A stretch of DNA of 64,000 nucleotides from Dermanyssus gallinae (GCA_003439945.1 QVRM01005375.1:1240001-1304000), one strand, 5' to 3'. Shown: positions 46,000-59,080, counted from the stretch's first letter. Translations and numbers: made by a program. The notes: a model not told the origin generated them from the sequence alone.

Positions 46000-48650
46000 T
46001 ATTCATTCCAGAGACGACATAAACACAACAGCAAATAACAGCATACACTAATATTATGTGCAGCTTAGTGCTCGTCAGGCCCCTTCCAATCCCCACCTAT
46101 TACACGCCAGTCAGTTGCCGACGGCGGGGGTAAAATCCGTGGCATTGCGAAGCAATTCAAGGCAGACGTCCACACTTAAGATACAGCGCACATTCTTTAG
46201 GTTTCTCGTGCTTAGTACGTACGCCGTTGCCGCTTAGAAATTAAAATTCGTTTGCAACCTAGTTCACTACCTGTCTCACGACGCCGTCTCCGAGCTTCCC
46301 AAGAAACGAGCGGAAAACAAAGGCATGCGAATATGCAAAACGTGTGTCCATCCATACACACAGTAGCAGCAGCAGCAACAATGCAACGTATTCATTCATT
46401 CATCTATGGACGCACACGCAGAATCATGAATTCATATTAAGATACGATGTCGGCAATGCGATGCTCCATAAAACTTCTTCGATCAGGTTTAGTTAGGTTG
46501 GTTAGAAGTATCTGCAGTGAGCAGAAGCCTGCCAGTACAGCCAGTGGACGGCAACGCGACAGCGTCACAACGACTCTTTGCTCGGGTCTGGTCGGCTAAT
46601 CGCCTAATCTGAACTAAACACACCACTCGCTGTTTGGGTCAGCATGTACTTATCCGACAGAAAGCGAATACAGACACGGCCGCACCGCCATCGTTCGCCA
46701 TTCGTTCGATTTCTTAGACTCTGAATCTCATCTTCTCTTAGTCTATACCGATAATCTACTTTGTACGCACACCACCACCACCACGATATCATATCCAGCA
46801 ACGGTGCCTTCCATCGGCGCTTAGGCTACTAACCCCACTAACGCACACCACTTGATGTGCAATGCGGCCGGAACACAATATCGAAGACAGTGCTAATTTT
46901 GGCAGTGATAAGCAGAGGCAGGGAGAGGGAGAGAGAGAGACAGGGGGGGATTGTCATGCATAATTAGCTACTGGCTATGTAATCCCTTCTCTCATGGAAC
47001 ATGCATACATTTTCCCCTCCAGTAGCAACCAGGCTGTTCGCTGCGTATCCACGACCGTCTACCGTCTTAGCGCCATGCGCTCAAACCTACTACAGCACTG
47101 CTTGCTCGCCCGATGAGCCACGTTCCCCCCACGTTGGCTGTTTCCGACCAGAAGCGACCCGCTTTACAGCTATTCATGTAGTGTTCTCACTCACCGCCAG
47201 GGGGTTGGCCGCCTCGGACTGCGTCCCGTCTTGAAGTTTCATGCAGCAATCCGTCATTTTGATCCCGAGACGATCCAGCTCTGACGCCCAAGATCGATGA
47301 ACTGTTAAACCTTACCGTTCAGTTAGTGGCTTTCACAGCCACACCAGACTGGCAGCAGGTCCATCGGTCGTGGGAGAAATCTTTCCCGGCAGCTACATGG
47401 AAAACCACCTAACTCTCGACAATCATGCCTCCCGTAGACCTTTCACAGCCACACATAAACGACGCATACTTTTCTGACGCGCCGTTTATCTCTCCATTTT
47501 ACTGTTGCCCACAATGTCGACACTCTCTGGTCCCGTTGACAGACACCCGCTGTACGCACCGATTGTTAGCCATGGCTCCTACTAAAATAATATTAATCCA
47601 CACCATGCGACATCCTCCCAAGGACGACATCTGCGAGGCCTTACTATCCTTCACTTGTCTTAGTCAGACGTCTAGGCCGGAGGCTCTCTTCCGCTGGTCA
47701 CGTCCACCACCGCGAGCATGAAACTTCCCGCCGCCTGGTAAAGCATCTCTACGAATAGAGTAACTGTTTCGTTTTCTTGGCTACGGTAAGCTTCAGCGGT
47801 ACAGCTCGCATGCCTGCACAATACTTTGTACAGACGCATACTTTACGTATGTGAGTTTACTAATGAGCGCGATTCTTTAACGAGTCACAAGTGAACAGCT
47901 AACAACCCTACATCGGAGTTTGAGCGTTTAAGGAGTTGCCTCGAATCACCGTGCCAGCTTAGATGATCATTCGTTCAGCGCGGCCTTCGTTCAGCCTTTT
48001 ACGCCCTACTACCCTCAAGCTCTCCATCTCCGTCTATCCAAAGGAACAGAAAAACGAGTGTTTGTAATAGAAAATACCAGCAAAAAACCGGATAGGTTGA
48101 TCTAAACACACTAGCCGATAACTAACAGTGTGATCGCCAAAACAAGCCCGTATAGTAAAACATTCTTATCGCTCTCACTAGAAAAGCAGTTCAAGCACAG
48201 TGTGACTTTAGTCCAATTGATGTCGTCAACAGTATTTCCCCCGTTTTAGTGGGGTCCTCTACCAGCGGCGCAGCCCTCATTAGGTCCGTAATCCTAACGG
48301 CAAGCAACTGTCTCACGTACCAACACCCCCGACTTGCTCCACTGCCGCCCGCCCAGACGCTTTTATTGTGCCTTTCTGTCTCCGCTGCGCCCCCCCCCCG
48401 TCCCAAAAGGCAACGACAAGGGTAGAGCGACCTAGGCATACCAGACATATGGTTGCCGCGCTATATTCAGGCCGCGCTGTTTACCTTACCTTGCAATTGC
48501 ATCGGCCGTCAACGCCCTCATAGACTCAAGCCAAATAAACGAGTTCATCTTCGATGCGGGCTGGGACTAATGCCTCTTCCGCGTGCCTGGCCACAGCTGT
48601 GTATTTATGTATATCTACATAAATACGTGCTGACCGAAACGTAAAAAAGC
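46000..48650. other. Mixed sequence, no gene recognised
   Basis: Short CAG and CCA runs and unique sequence. A repeat-free plus frame at 47425-47721 (98 codons) and one at 47001-47234 have no family signature. A 12-base inverted pair (GAAGTTTCATGC at 47233-47244 and its complement at 47716-47727) brackets the region between. Confidence 0.45.
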
Positions 48651-51050
48651 CAATATGTTAGATTTAGATAAAGTAATGAAAAGTCACGTCAAAACCTGCG
48701 CACTAAAAATATGGTTTGACGGATAATAGGTGGTTCACACACTGTTAAAACGCTGATGACGACTCGCACCTGCGCTGAGTGTTTTATCTTTGAGATTGTG
48801 CATGCACTCACAATCAACATGAGGTGGATTATTAGCTTCAAGAATTCACACCATCAATAGTATCAACAACTTTAGCGGACAATTAAATAAACAAGTTTTT
48901 TTGGCTACGAGGTGGCGGCTGAGCTGGCTTCTGTAGAGAAGATATATTTTCGAAAGCGCATAGAGTGCCCAATTATTGAGTTCAATACACAACCCGAGCC
49001 GCACAATGTCGCATGTATCTGAAAATGCAGGGCAGGCCATGCGTGTAGACATCAGGGTCTTTCTCTTCGAAAAACTCTCGTCTCGGCCTAGATCATGCAG
49101 GTGGGATAGCCATTGCACTACAAATTAAATGGACCACGAGCAAACCCTAGAGCTGAAATCACCCGACCCATAGACTAAAGAGGTAGCTACACTACGCTAT
49201 CAAGGCCATAAGAGTATTATCAGTAGAGAAAAATGTAAACCGCGAGAATCCGTCGCGTCATTTCCCGCAGATTCCTCGGAGATACCTAATGGAATACCTA
49301 TCTAAATCCTAAATGCTATCGTCTACTCGAAATGCGGCGGATGGCAACAAACAACGAATTCCATAAATGTGCCACGGGTCCACTTCCAATAGCAAATCCA
49401 CGCTGAATTCACTAGAATTTCAGCGATGGAAATCTGTGTTAGGCACTTTGAGCTCCGTTGAAGTAGGCATATTTGCAAATCTTTTCCGACCTCGGTCGAA
49501 GGGCAAGAAAGACAAAGCCGGAAAGGCGCCGTTAGTGGGTCACGATCACCGACCATGGCATTGATATGTCAATAACGCTGCTGCTGCTGCTACCACCATT
49601 ATTACAACATGTCGGCCGTATCTGGCGGCCATCGTCTGGCAGACAGGAGGCCGCCGACTCATCGGCGAGTTGTCTTTCTCTCTCTCCAATGGAGATGACC
49701 AATAAACGTCGTCCAATGGGTAAAATCGTCCTAGCCCTGTCGAACACGCGACGGAGTAACAACCGAACCCTGGCTCTTTCTCGGCTCTCTCTCCCCCGTC
49801 TTGCCCTCTGCTTTTTCCCGCCATTTCCTCTCAACCGAAACAGTCGATTCTCCGATACCAGCTTCCACTATATACTACTCCACCTAGCAAACAGCGACCG
49901 CCTTAGTTGCCGCTGGTTGACCCGCTTTGACCCGAACACTACCTACCTAGCTCAGAGATACGGCCAAAAAAAAACGCGCGCATCTGTACGCACAGGCAAC
50001 TGCAACAACAGAGAAAAACACACATACCTACCTATGGGTTCGCAAAGAAATCATCGCGTATGGAAACACTTGCTGCAAGCATCATATACCCTCCGTAAGC
50101 ATTAGAAAAATCTCCTTAATCGCCGATGCAAAAAACACGACACACAGGATTACCACAGGGGAGCCGTAACTATGAATATAATAATCCTGGAATCTTCCAG
50201 GCAGAGGTGCTTCTGTCTAACTGATTGGTTTGAATCTCTATCTAACATTTGACCATTGTCAGAGGATGAGCAACAGCGATCTAAAGTTCCACTCCAAACG
50301 ATCAATGGTGAAACAACGTGCTAATATGACTAATGCTTATATCGTCTATTCTTTCCATCAGCGGCAAGAAACCGTAAGAAGAAATCCCAAAGCCTTCACG
50401 AAATCGAGGTAAAAAATAATAGACATACATAATGTGAAAAAAAATAGTAAATGATTATTTTACGTAGCAGAAAATAAAAATATGGCACGAACATATTTTA
50501 CGCAAATTTCGAAATACGATGATCATGTAAGTTAATTGCAATAGGGAAAGCTCGTGTCACCTGAGGACACACTATAACCGAAGACCCATATTTGATGTAC
50601 CATAGAGACAAAACAAGACAAATAAAGAGGTGTCTGTTTGGCCGCATAGCGGATATCACACTTCATTCAGGAGACACCTTCACCAATCTTTCTTTTAATG
50701 CAACGCAGAACGAAATCGCTATTGCTTTGCCGTCATCTTGTAGTGTGTGGAGACAAAAGGCATCAATTGAACTCAAACTATGCCCAGAAAAAAAAGCGAC
50801 AAAAGTAGCGATAGAAGAGAGGCGAATACAAAGTGCGTATGTTGTTCGAATCAGATGGTGAACGGTTGTTGTTGTTGTACAATCTCTTTGTTAAGACACC
50901 TATGTACCACACCGATTGAACCGACTCCACCCAATTCTGCTCGGCTGAGGTGCAAACTATGAAAGCAAAGTTGAGACGCTTTGTTTTGAACCAACGAGTT
51001 CCCAATGAGAGCCCAATTCTACCAATCCACTTTTGTTTCGCTTTTTTCTC
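48650..51050. other. Non-coding unique sequence
   Basis: AT-rich with a GC-richer island at about 49560-49920 carrying frames on both strands (100-179 codons) that look like chance. No retroelement motif was seen. Confidence 0.45.
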
Positions 51051-51059
51051 ACGCGAAGA

Positions 51060-51391
51060 TATCGTGTACTTTCGTCGTATAACAGCGCCAACAAGGGGCA
51101 GGTAATGTACAACATATCGCTCCACTCGGCTTGAATGGGCATTGCTATGACATTGCTTGCAACATCACCTCCACCTCGACCGCAATTAACTAAGGTGTCT
51201 CGACATTTCGCTGGAACTGCTCGCTCCGTAAAAGTAGCGCTTATCTTGACACGCTTTAGGGACTGTCGGCCGACGTATGACTCAATAAGCTTGCCCTTAG
51301 ACACAATACCGCTATATATGCTGCTCGTGAGCCTCTCGCCGCAGTTCGTTTCGAAGAGCACCGACTTCGCATTAACCGTCATAACAGTCAT
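51060..51391 (-). CDS. Candidate coding fragment, unrecognised
   Basis: The minus frame from 51391 reads VLFETNCGERLTSSIYSGIV, SKGKLIESYVGRQSLKRVKI, SATFTERAVPAKCRD and LLALLYDESTRYLRV, all without simple repeats. The composition looks protein-like. A donor-like GGAG|GTGATG occurs at about 51170 on the minus strand. The opposite strand is also open over the same span (172 codons), which weakens the case. I recognise no domain. If real, the exon would end near the donor and the remainder would be intron. Confidence 0.2.
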
Positions 51392-51936
51392 ATACCGAGG
51401 TCATCCATGTCAAAAAATCAAGCGCCCTTTTGCAAAGCGGTCGGAGCTGCGCCACAAAGCAAAACACGCCTGTAACCACATGGCTGTTTCGCGGACGCTC
51501 GAGAAACGGCCCACACGTCTGCAGCTACACTTTCCCTCTTTCACATTCTCTGACAAACACGGCCGTCGCTCCAAAAGAGTACAGCTTCAAGAAGTGAACT
51601 CACCTGAAATAAAAGAAAAAAAGCACGTTAGCAAACGGGCTATTTTTATTTAGCGGATGATCTTGAAACATATATAAGTTGATCCGATATGAACTAGATG
51701 CCTCTTGCTTATACCCTAGTTAACTGCAGCGTTATGCGCCCCTGATATAAAAGGGTCATATGTGTACACACACACTCATCAGGCGAATAAACTGATCAAT
51801 TAACACTCTCTGTTAACATACCAAAAACATCATATTTGTATTGCAGTGCAGATGGACTCTACGTCCATTACTGATCACATTAGTTGTACCTAAATCTGTC
51901 CGACTTCCTCCTTCGCTCGCGATGAACACCTATATT

Positions 51937-52000
51937 CGAGGTCTTAGGCCAGTTTAAATGCTTTTTAACGAGGTCTTAAGTCAGTATTAATGCTAAGTCC
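51937..52000. repeat. Imperfect two-copy 32-bp tandem repeat
   Basis: CGAGGTCTTA starts both units (51937 and 51969); CAGT.T.AATGCT follows in each. Confidence 0.75.
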
Positions 52001-52991
52001 AGTTTGGACACTACTGTCGTTAGAAGCTTTTCCATACCGTTGCTTTGCACTTCAATATCCCACGGCAGGGGCTTTTGAAGTGCGACGGTACCACCCAACG
52101 CACGGTACTAATACTCTAGCAACTGTGTAGGCCAGGACGTCCGTTACCAGTACGCAGTTCAACGACTCTCCTTCATTCTGGGCAGCAGATTGCTCGACCG
52201 CTATACAACTGCAACGGCTTCAGATCATTATTTTTCAGGACAAATGTTTACAAGCGGGCGCTGACTGACACGTCCACGTGTAACAACTGCCTGATCCAAG
52301 AAACTGCAAGCATAGCGTGTTCACCGCTCGGTAGCGCAGCAGCCTTTTGTTTAGTCCTCCCACGCCGACGCTAAATTGTAATTTGTTTCAAATACCAAAA
52401 GCCACACCGCTGAAGAAGACAAAATTAGATGGCCGATCAATGAGAAAAGGCTACGCGCTATGAAGTAAGCTCAATTCACCACTATCACGTATTGCTGGCA
52501 AACATACTGCTGCTGATGATGCGTGAGACTGACAAGGAACCCGATCTTATCTTAAAAGACAAAACTGTCCCTTTCCTAAAAGTAGAGTGTAATAATAAAT
52601 GTATTCAGCAGCTGCTCGGCCAGATCGTGCAAATATTTTTTCTGGGAAACTTAACTTCTTACAATGCCCTCGGCTAAGATCGTTGTTTATTATAGCTCCC
52701 TTTGTTTCAGGGTTTCTCCTGATGTCGTCACGAGTGCATTTTCTCGAGCTATTAAGTATGCCTGTCGTAAATAACTTACCCCTTTTCAGCCTTTTTCGCT
52801 TATATATATATATATACGTTTGAACGTCCGAACGTTGCACATTTGCCGTATGGCAAGTTAATTTAAGACTGGCGTAGGGGGCGTGAAAATCCTATGCTTC
52901 GAGAATACTCGGTGGACTATTATTTTCCTCCAAAAAAATGTCTATCGAACACGTCCTTCTTATTTAGGATCTCGTTATATAGATACAAGTG

Positions 52992-52992
52992 T

Positions 52993-53020
<28 letters not shown>
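52992..53020. repeat. (TA)n microsatellite
   Basis: A TA run of about 28 bases. Confidence 0.95.
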
Positions 53021-53023
<3 letters not shown>

Positions 53024-53278
53024 TACGATACATATTTTTGTTGGTGCTTCCGAGTGCGAGCCGGTCTGACAGAAAGACAAATAATGGCAACAAAAAAGCC
53101 GTGAAGTCCATTGAAACTTCAAGATCTACCTCTGAATCTAGAGGAATGGAGGCAAGGGGAAACGATGCATGACAACCATCTGTTTTGTAGAAAGCCAAAT
53201 CTTGTAGTCCTCCCTCCTCTGAAGCCACCCACCATCGCCTTTTGATATCCCGTCGCTGTTGTGCACATCTTCGAAATA

Positions 53279-53880
53279 CATCGTCATTGCATCATCATGT
53301 CAAACAAGCAGCCGTTCGTACCCCGCCCTTCAAATACAACTGCTTTAGTCGTACAGCGTTCGTTCTCCGGACAAGGAGATCTCCTTGACCCCCCGCCATC
53401 GTACCCCGTACCCGATTTTTGCCGCAGCGAACTGGCCTGTTTCGTCCTCGCCGGCGAATGAAGCCAGGCTTCTCGAAGCAGAAGACAAGACGCCTCCTGC
53501 GCCTATCCCGCCCACCCTGGTTTCCACCCTCCACCCCCTCCCTACGCCACTACCTCCCGCCCTAAGAACCATCGACAAGGGAATAATAGTGCACGAGGAC
53601 AGATGCTAGGAGACGCGCAATTTTCTTTATGATGCAAATCCGCGCGCCCATGTCGCGACAACGAGTAAAGGCACTCCTCGCACAAGCCCTAACTCTTCTG
53701 CTGCATCTCGTTGTACCACGATGAACACGCTATCCCCGCATGAGGGGGCGCCGTCCCAGCAAGCCAGCCGCCACCGCCTCCACCACCACCTCCTCCTCAA
53801 TGGTTCAGCGTCAGGGTACCACGAGGACGACTCATTCAGCACGAAACGACATTCACCATTCAGTTCGATGGTCAGCTTGC
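53279..53880 (+). CDS. Candidate coding region, broken or spliced
   Basis: From ATG 53297 (A at -3) the frame reads MSNKQPFVPRPSNTTALVVQ then RSFSGQGDLLDPPPSYPVPD and stops at 53459-53461. A second frame from 53385 has SSPANEARLLEAEDKTPPAP and stops at 53607-53609. After that stop the same frame stays open to 53891: DANPRAHVATTSKGTPRTSP and later GYHEDDSFSTKRHSPFSSMV, ending LRSS. The Pro/Ser-rich style resembles disordered parts of real proteins. However, no canonical splice pair joins the pieces, a minus frame is also open, and I recognise no family. It could be a degraded gene or chance. Confidence 0.2.
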
Positions 53881-53889
53881 GAAGCAGCT

Positions 53890-54562
53890 AAGGCAACTTC
53901 AACACAATAACTACTCGCCTTACCCTGCACTTGCTTCCTCTATATGACCACAATGAACAATTCCTATAAGAAGAATACAAAAAGTTATCGCAATAATAGT
54001 CGAGCCTTCACAAAAACTCCAAATCAACATGAAGTATCTTACAGAGGCATCTAGAATTGGCTGAAACATAACATAAGTGTTTTCTTGAATACTGCATAAA
54101 CAACGGCAGAGTACTTCTCAGAGTACTCTAAGTTCTACGTGAACCATAGCCAGAGCCAACGCCAGAATTATACAACAAGTGATATAACTCATTGTCTAGC
54201 AAATTGGGAAAAAAATTGCCCAAAATCACATTTAGCCCTTTTCAACGACACGGTAGCCCACTAAAAACAGCTTTCACCGCGTTTCAATGCTCTTTGTTGA
54301 GCGAATACGAGTATCCGATCACTCAATTGTATAATAAGTAAGCAGACAGAGGAAAAGGAGACCTCGAAACAAATAAAATCACTTGACGAAACAATGACGT
54401 CCAGTCCGTTAACGCGTGTTCGCGCGTTTTTCCCTGAGCAAATACTTACTTAGCCTTTGACCCATCACTGCCGTTGTGACTTAGACGAGTCACACACCCA
54501 CCGACTTATGCACCCGCTCAGGAGCCACAGAAAGCGACTTATCAACAACTACTAGAATTACA
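53890..54562. other. AT-rich non-coding sequence
   Basis: Unique sequence with frequent stops in all frames. Nothing is recognised. Confidence 0.5.
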
Positions 54563-54750
54563 CTTTTTAATGAGATTGTTTTGAATTTTTGACTATTGTC
54601 CGTCCCCTATGTACTCGGAATCGCAGCGAAGCATATCTTCAATGCACTGAGAGCGGGACATGTCGAAATATCTAAGGGGAGACATGTTGTTTTCCCAACA
54701 GTCCTTTTGGCAGGATGGCCGCTGACTCTTAGCGGCATGATTTTATTGGT
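54563..54750 (+). repeat. Dispersed repeat family A, copy 2
   Basis: This copy of the element at 22.07 kb shares TTTTTAATGA.ATTGTTTT, CCGTCCC.TA, ATCTT.AATGCA..GAG, ATATCT and the 36-base near-identical block at 54694-54729. Relative to copy 1 it has an extra AGGGGAGACATGTTG-type segment and TAGCGGCATG before TTTATTG. A TTATTATTATTA tract follows at about 54755-54767. No reverse transcriptase is seen next to it. Confidence 0.7.
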
Positions 54751-54939
54751 GTCATTATTATTATTAGATCGACAACTACTGATTTCTATCCTCTGTACCT
54801 GCCGTGACACATCACAGTCAGGCCAAACCAAGCACGTTCGCGTGGCTTCACCAACAGATTGACTACAGCAGATGCAGCTCAAGCGTAACGAACTGAAACA
54901 ATATGAACGACATACATACAAACCAAATGTTCTATCTCT

Positions 54940-54997
<58 letters not shown>

Positions 54998-57120
54998 CAG
55001 CAATCTTGAAAGTGAAATACCTACCGTTGGCTACTTACAAAAGAACCTATAATAACCTTGCTCATTGGCACTAAGGGCACCGAGAAAAAGAAAACTCTAC
55101 ACGCTCTCCGAGTGTCGCTATCGAATGAGAAAATAAATAAGGTATATAGCGACTGTATAAATAAATGTCTGCCCACAACGTTAGTTGATCGTCAGACATT
55201 AACTCCGTCATGTCATAGACAGCAGCCCGTCCAGCTGCTAAAACAGCGGCCCTTATCGGTAATTTAGATCAATGGAGACCTCACAATTGCTCCGCTTGGC
55301 CGACTCACATGAACAATCATGTACCTGTTCTCCTCTGCAAGCTGCCCTAAATCAGACATCTGCTGCCAAGGCAGCATCACCCCTTTATGTTTCCTGCTCC
55401 TCTCTCTCTCCCCTCCTCCCTCTCTTCCTCCCTGCCTCCCTCCCTCCCTCTGTTTATCTTCTTCTCCTCTTGCGACTGCCGACGGTAGCGCGCGTCCACC
55501 GTCAACGCTAACCTCGGCGCCGCCCTATCGTACCTAAATCCTTGTTCCCTCTTCGTCGGTCGGCCCTACGAGGTCCAATCCCTCATTCTGCACTCGGCAG
55601 GCCATACAAGAAGCTTTGCCCGTTTGTTCCCGTCTGCCCGCTTTGTCGGTCAGCGGAACGACCACCGCTACGGCTGCCGCCGCCGCCGCTGCAGCCGCCA
55701 GCCGCAGGCCATCTTTTTCTCACCGTAATACCCCGCCATGTTCGTGTTCAAATCTCCACCATTCGGCGCCTTCATCGTGTTCTCCTTCATCCTCCTTGGC
55801 CACACACACGCACACACACAATCAGGCCTCCCTCCATCCAGACCTCTTCTTATTCTTCCATTACCTGAGCCGGCCGTCTCAGCCATCAACCGGGGCCGTA
55901 CGTACGCAAGCCGTGCAAGACTGTGCCTCCCTGCCTGCGTGTTTGTCTGTGCGGCCTGCTTGTGCGTGTTTGTATGGGTATGTGTATGGGAATGGGTAGA
56001 AGGGATGCGTGCGTCAGTGTAGAGTGGCGGCTCTTCGGCGAACGAATAGCCAGTCGCAACGCTATATTGTCTCAATGTACGATCTACGCCAAATAGAGGA
56101 CGGGCGGCAATGAGCAGCAACACAACCAAAGCTGACTGGCTAACTCCTCTCTAAACTTACGCAGAATGTCCACACAGAAACACGCACCTTGCTCGAACAG
56201 TACACGCGGACATGACCGTAAAGCATAGTGAGCAGCAGCGCCTAGCCTACTAACTGGTTGAAAATTAGGCTGGCTATAAACTATTTCGGTTACTGACGTC
56301 GCACGTCTAATTGTCACCAAATGACGAAAAGTTCCTCGCTAACAAAAACAACAGTAGAAACAGCAACGATAACATCCAACAGCAGTGGCACTTAGTTGAG
56401 GCACCACTATACGATTAGCACTCGCTTAATAGTTGCCTGGTTTTGTGTAATGTAACACAAACAATAGCATGGTAATGCGAAATTTCTGCCAGAGTGGTGT
56501 AATTCTATACAAACTACTACTAACAACAACAAATACTTTCTCTACGAAAAAGATTAAGGTGTGGTATAGACGCGCCACGTAACAAAGTTATATAATCCAA
56601 AACTTCGTATAAATTCGTAATGCTGCAACATAGTTACGCTATGCGCAGTGTTCGCCTTAAACCCTACGCAACCCACGCAAAGCCTTCCGGTGCATCCTGG
56701 CGTAGATAAAACGGCACCGCATATTACCCATGACTCAGTCATCATGGTTGCCTACAAAGTAGCAAATACACATGCATATGACTACCCCGCGAAGGCATAT
56801 GGATACGATATTAACAAAAGGCTGCAACATAAGGACTACGTGTTCCGGTAGGCTAGGGTCTCCTCGCCATAAAGCCGTTAAACCGACGGCACCGCAGTAT
56901 CTGCCACGTAAATAAAGCGCGACCCGAATAGCTTAAGGCGAAAGAAGCACCTTGCGAATCCTGCCACAAACAAGGCTCCTTAGCATATTCCTTTCTCGCA
57001 AACCATCAAAGACGAGAGAACAACTATCGGGCGCACTAATTACAGCTATAGCCGGCTTGCAAATAGCGGTCGACGGAAACTAGACAGCCAACACTCAAGA
57101 AGCTGTAACGAAGCTGGTAC
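54750..57120. other. Mixed sequence with a GC-rich island
   Basis: A long (TA)n array, then a GC-rich island at about 55270-56020 with CTCC/CCCT runs, GCC triplets and CACACA. Frames of 94-153 codons on both strands are low-complexity. The AT-rich remainder (56100-57120) shows nothing recognisable. Confidence 0.5.
54942..54995. repeat. (TA)27 microsatellite
   Basis: About 54 bases of uninterrupted TA, following a TCTCTCCC motif. Confidence 0.95.
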
Positions 57121-57650
57121 TACACATGAGCCCATATGAACAGATATATGACCAGCATAAAAAATAACCAAACAACGGGTGCTCGGTCAGCGGCAAAAGT
57201 CACTACTGACGACGCTTGCTGTAAGGCCGCAATAAAGTCTTTGTCTTTCGTCTGCCGTCCAGACGCCATCTTCTTTTCTCCTTCGACAGAGCCAGATCCC
57301 AACCCGTTTTCGCGGATGCGTCTGCACTCTCTCGGAGCGAATTCACTCTCGCTTCGCTGGCGGCCGCCGCCGGAAACGCCCAAACGCGGAAACAGCGACT
57401 CTTTGGTCATGGCTCCTGCCGTGCCGTCGCATACAGCTTCAACCACAATCCAGTCTCCGAACGACCCTTTTCCCCTCTTCGCCACCGGCTTTTCTGCAGA
57501 TATCCCATCCCTTTCCATGACATGCCACCGACGGTTGCATTGTCGTTTATCCTCATACAAACGGGGCCTTATCCCAAAGGCTCGCTGTCTTAATGCCAGT
57601 CCCAGAGTCTCCCTTCTCATGACTCTTCGCGTCTATTGAGAATGGCTCAG
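57120..57650. other. Overlapping long frames on both strands
   Basis: A plus frame of 167 codons (57136-57639) and a minus frame of 166 codons (57620-57120) cover the same DNA with little simple repeat. The minus frame ends in a hydrophobic stretch (VVWLFFMLVIYLFIW). Frames open on both strands over the same interval point to low stop-codon density rather than a gene. No domain is recognised. Confidence 0.3.
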
Positions 57651-57889
57651 CTAACCAGCCAGCGCTTCTGACGCTGCATTCCCATTTACCCACTCCTTCA
57701 CGTAACAAGACTTTTTGCCAGATCTCTTTTCGCGCTGCTGCTGCGGCTGCTGCTGCTAGCTACTGCTTCTATATTTGCGTGAAGCAGAGCACTTATTTCC
57801 GTTCAAATTAGATGCTCCAAATCTCAGCCTGTCTTTTCGACCTCTTATGAGGGGGCAACTTCGGCCTATAATGAAAGCCTCCTACCGTA

Positions 57890-58297
57890 TTGCATCATAG
57901 TTATTTGCTCAATCGCACAGCGACCCTGAGCGATCCAGGATTCGGCAAGGATCAGTCCGAGCCAAATCGTTACCTAAGCCCTCCTGGGGACTGTTCCCTT
58001 GAGGCTAGCCGTCATGTTCCCGAATCTTGCAGTCAGTCACGTCGGCCGTTATCCGGGTTGAGAAAGGTAAACGCAGTTGACCCGTCTGTCCAGCTTCGGC
58101 GGTCGCGATTCGTTTATTCCGCTGTCGTCGACGAGACAGATAAGCGGCTAGATGTCATCGCGGAACGATTTTGCTCAACTCATCCCCGTTTCGGCCACAA
58201 ACATGTATCGGAACGATATCGTCTCCAACCCGGTGGCACAAAAGCAAACGATACACAAATTACCTCTTCTGTTTCGTACTGGACGACACATATCTGA
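57890..58297 (+). CDS. Candidate coding fragment, unrecognised
   Basis: A 135-codon frame reads SDPGFGKDQSEPNRYLSPPG and later RFVYSAVVDETDKRLDVIAE then RFCSTHPRFGHKHVSERYRL. It has no simple repeats and mixed composition. A donor-like AAAG|GTAAAC at about 58067 falls inside it, so the frame could be an exon running into an intron at that point. No family is recognised and no acceptor was identified. Confidence 0.15.
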   Translation: MHHSYLLNRTATLSDPGFGKDQSEPNRYLSPPGDCSLEASRHVPESCSQSRRPLSGLRKVNAVDPSVQLRRSRFVYSAVVDETDKRLDVIAERFCSTHPRFGHKHVSERYRLQPGGTKANDTQITSSVSYWTTHI

Positions 58298-58299
58298 GC

Positions 58300-59080
58300 G
58301 ACGCGTTTTCGTAATTAATTCCGCGTCATCTGCACAGCTTGCAAGCTAATTCGATGACGCCTAAACAGAACCAGAACCCTATCTAAATAGGTATAAATAC
58401 GTTAAAGAAACTAAAACGCTTGCTCACGCTACATGCCAAACGCCTGTGCAGACGCCTAGCCATGCTCGTAAAAGTTACTAAATATATCATCACAATTATT
58501 ACTAATATCGAGTATTCATATAAGATTAAGACTTATACTCTCTCTCTAGCTGCTCTCGGCATGCCATTCGATAGAGGCAGTGCACTGATCTTTTCGTAAA
58601 TGCCGGACACGTTATATATAAAAACAAACATCTATAATTTTAATTATAGATAAATATATAACTATATCTAACACTGTATATGCGCACACTAAAACATATC
58701 AACATTATATATATATATATATATCATGTTTTATTATGTATTCAATTGTACGGTTACTAAATATATACTCGGTCCTTGCGTAACGCAAACGGGAACATCT
58801 ATAAATTAAACGAATGCTTGTTGTTACAAATCCTTTCTTTTACCGAAGGCAAAAGCGTGCGTTTAGGTTACGGTTTCGAACTTGCCCACGAGGGTTACAC
58901 AAGGAATTATTTTCAAATCACATGGATTACGCATAGTAGTTGTCGTAGTGGGCGTAAGGCGCCTCTAATTTGCTCGAACGATGGTGCTTCGGTTGTTTCT
59001 ATCGCGCTTGTAGTAACGCGCTAGTATAGTAGTAGTAGTAGCTAGAGGTGGTAAGAAAATGGCACATTACTAGTGGCACT
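58300..59080. other. AT-rich non-coding sequence
   Basis: Frequent stops, a short (TA)n run at 58707-58724 and no recognised features. Confidence 0.5.

Larger units (their letters stand above)
40640..46000. other. GC-rich trinucleotide and homopurine block
   Basis: This is the most repeat-dense part: CAC/CAT, CTG/CTT, AGT, GCC and CAG triplets, poly-C/G runs, and GTCC/GTCT tetranucleotides (43556-43592, 43718-43755). Frames of 90-195 codons exist on both strands but are Ser-, Pro-, Arg- or Gln-rich products of the repeats. One repeat-free minus frame is listed separately. Confidence 0.5.
51400..53040. other. AT-rich non-coding sequence
   Basis: Unique DNA with an imperfect 32-base two-copy repeat at 51937-52000 and short (TA)n arrays at 52802-52816 and 52992-53020. 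The frames are short or extended by TA runs. Confidence 0.5.

Noticed and set aside
57120..57639. Pair of about 166-codon frames on opposite strands
   Set aside because: Both strands being open over the same interval fits low stop density better than a gene. The hydrophobic end of the minus frame is not enough to call a membrane protein.
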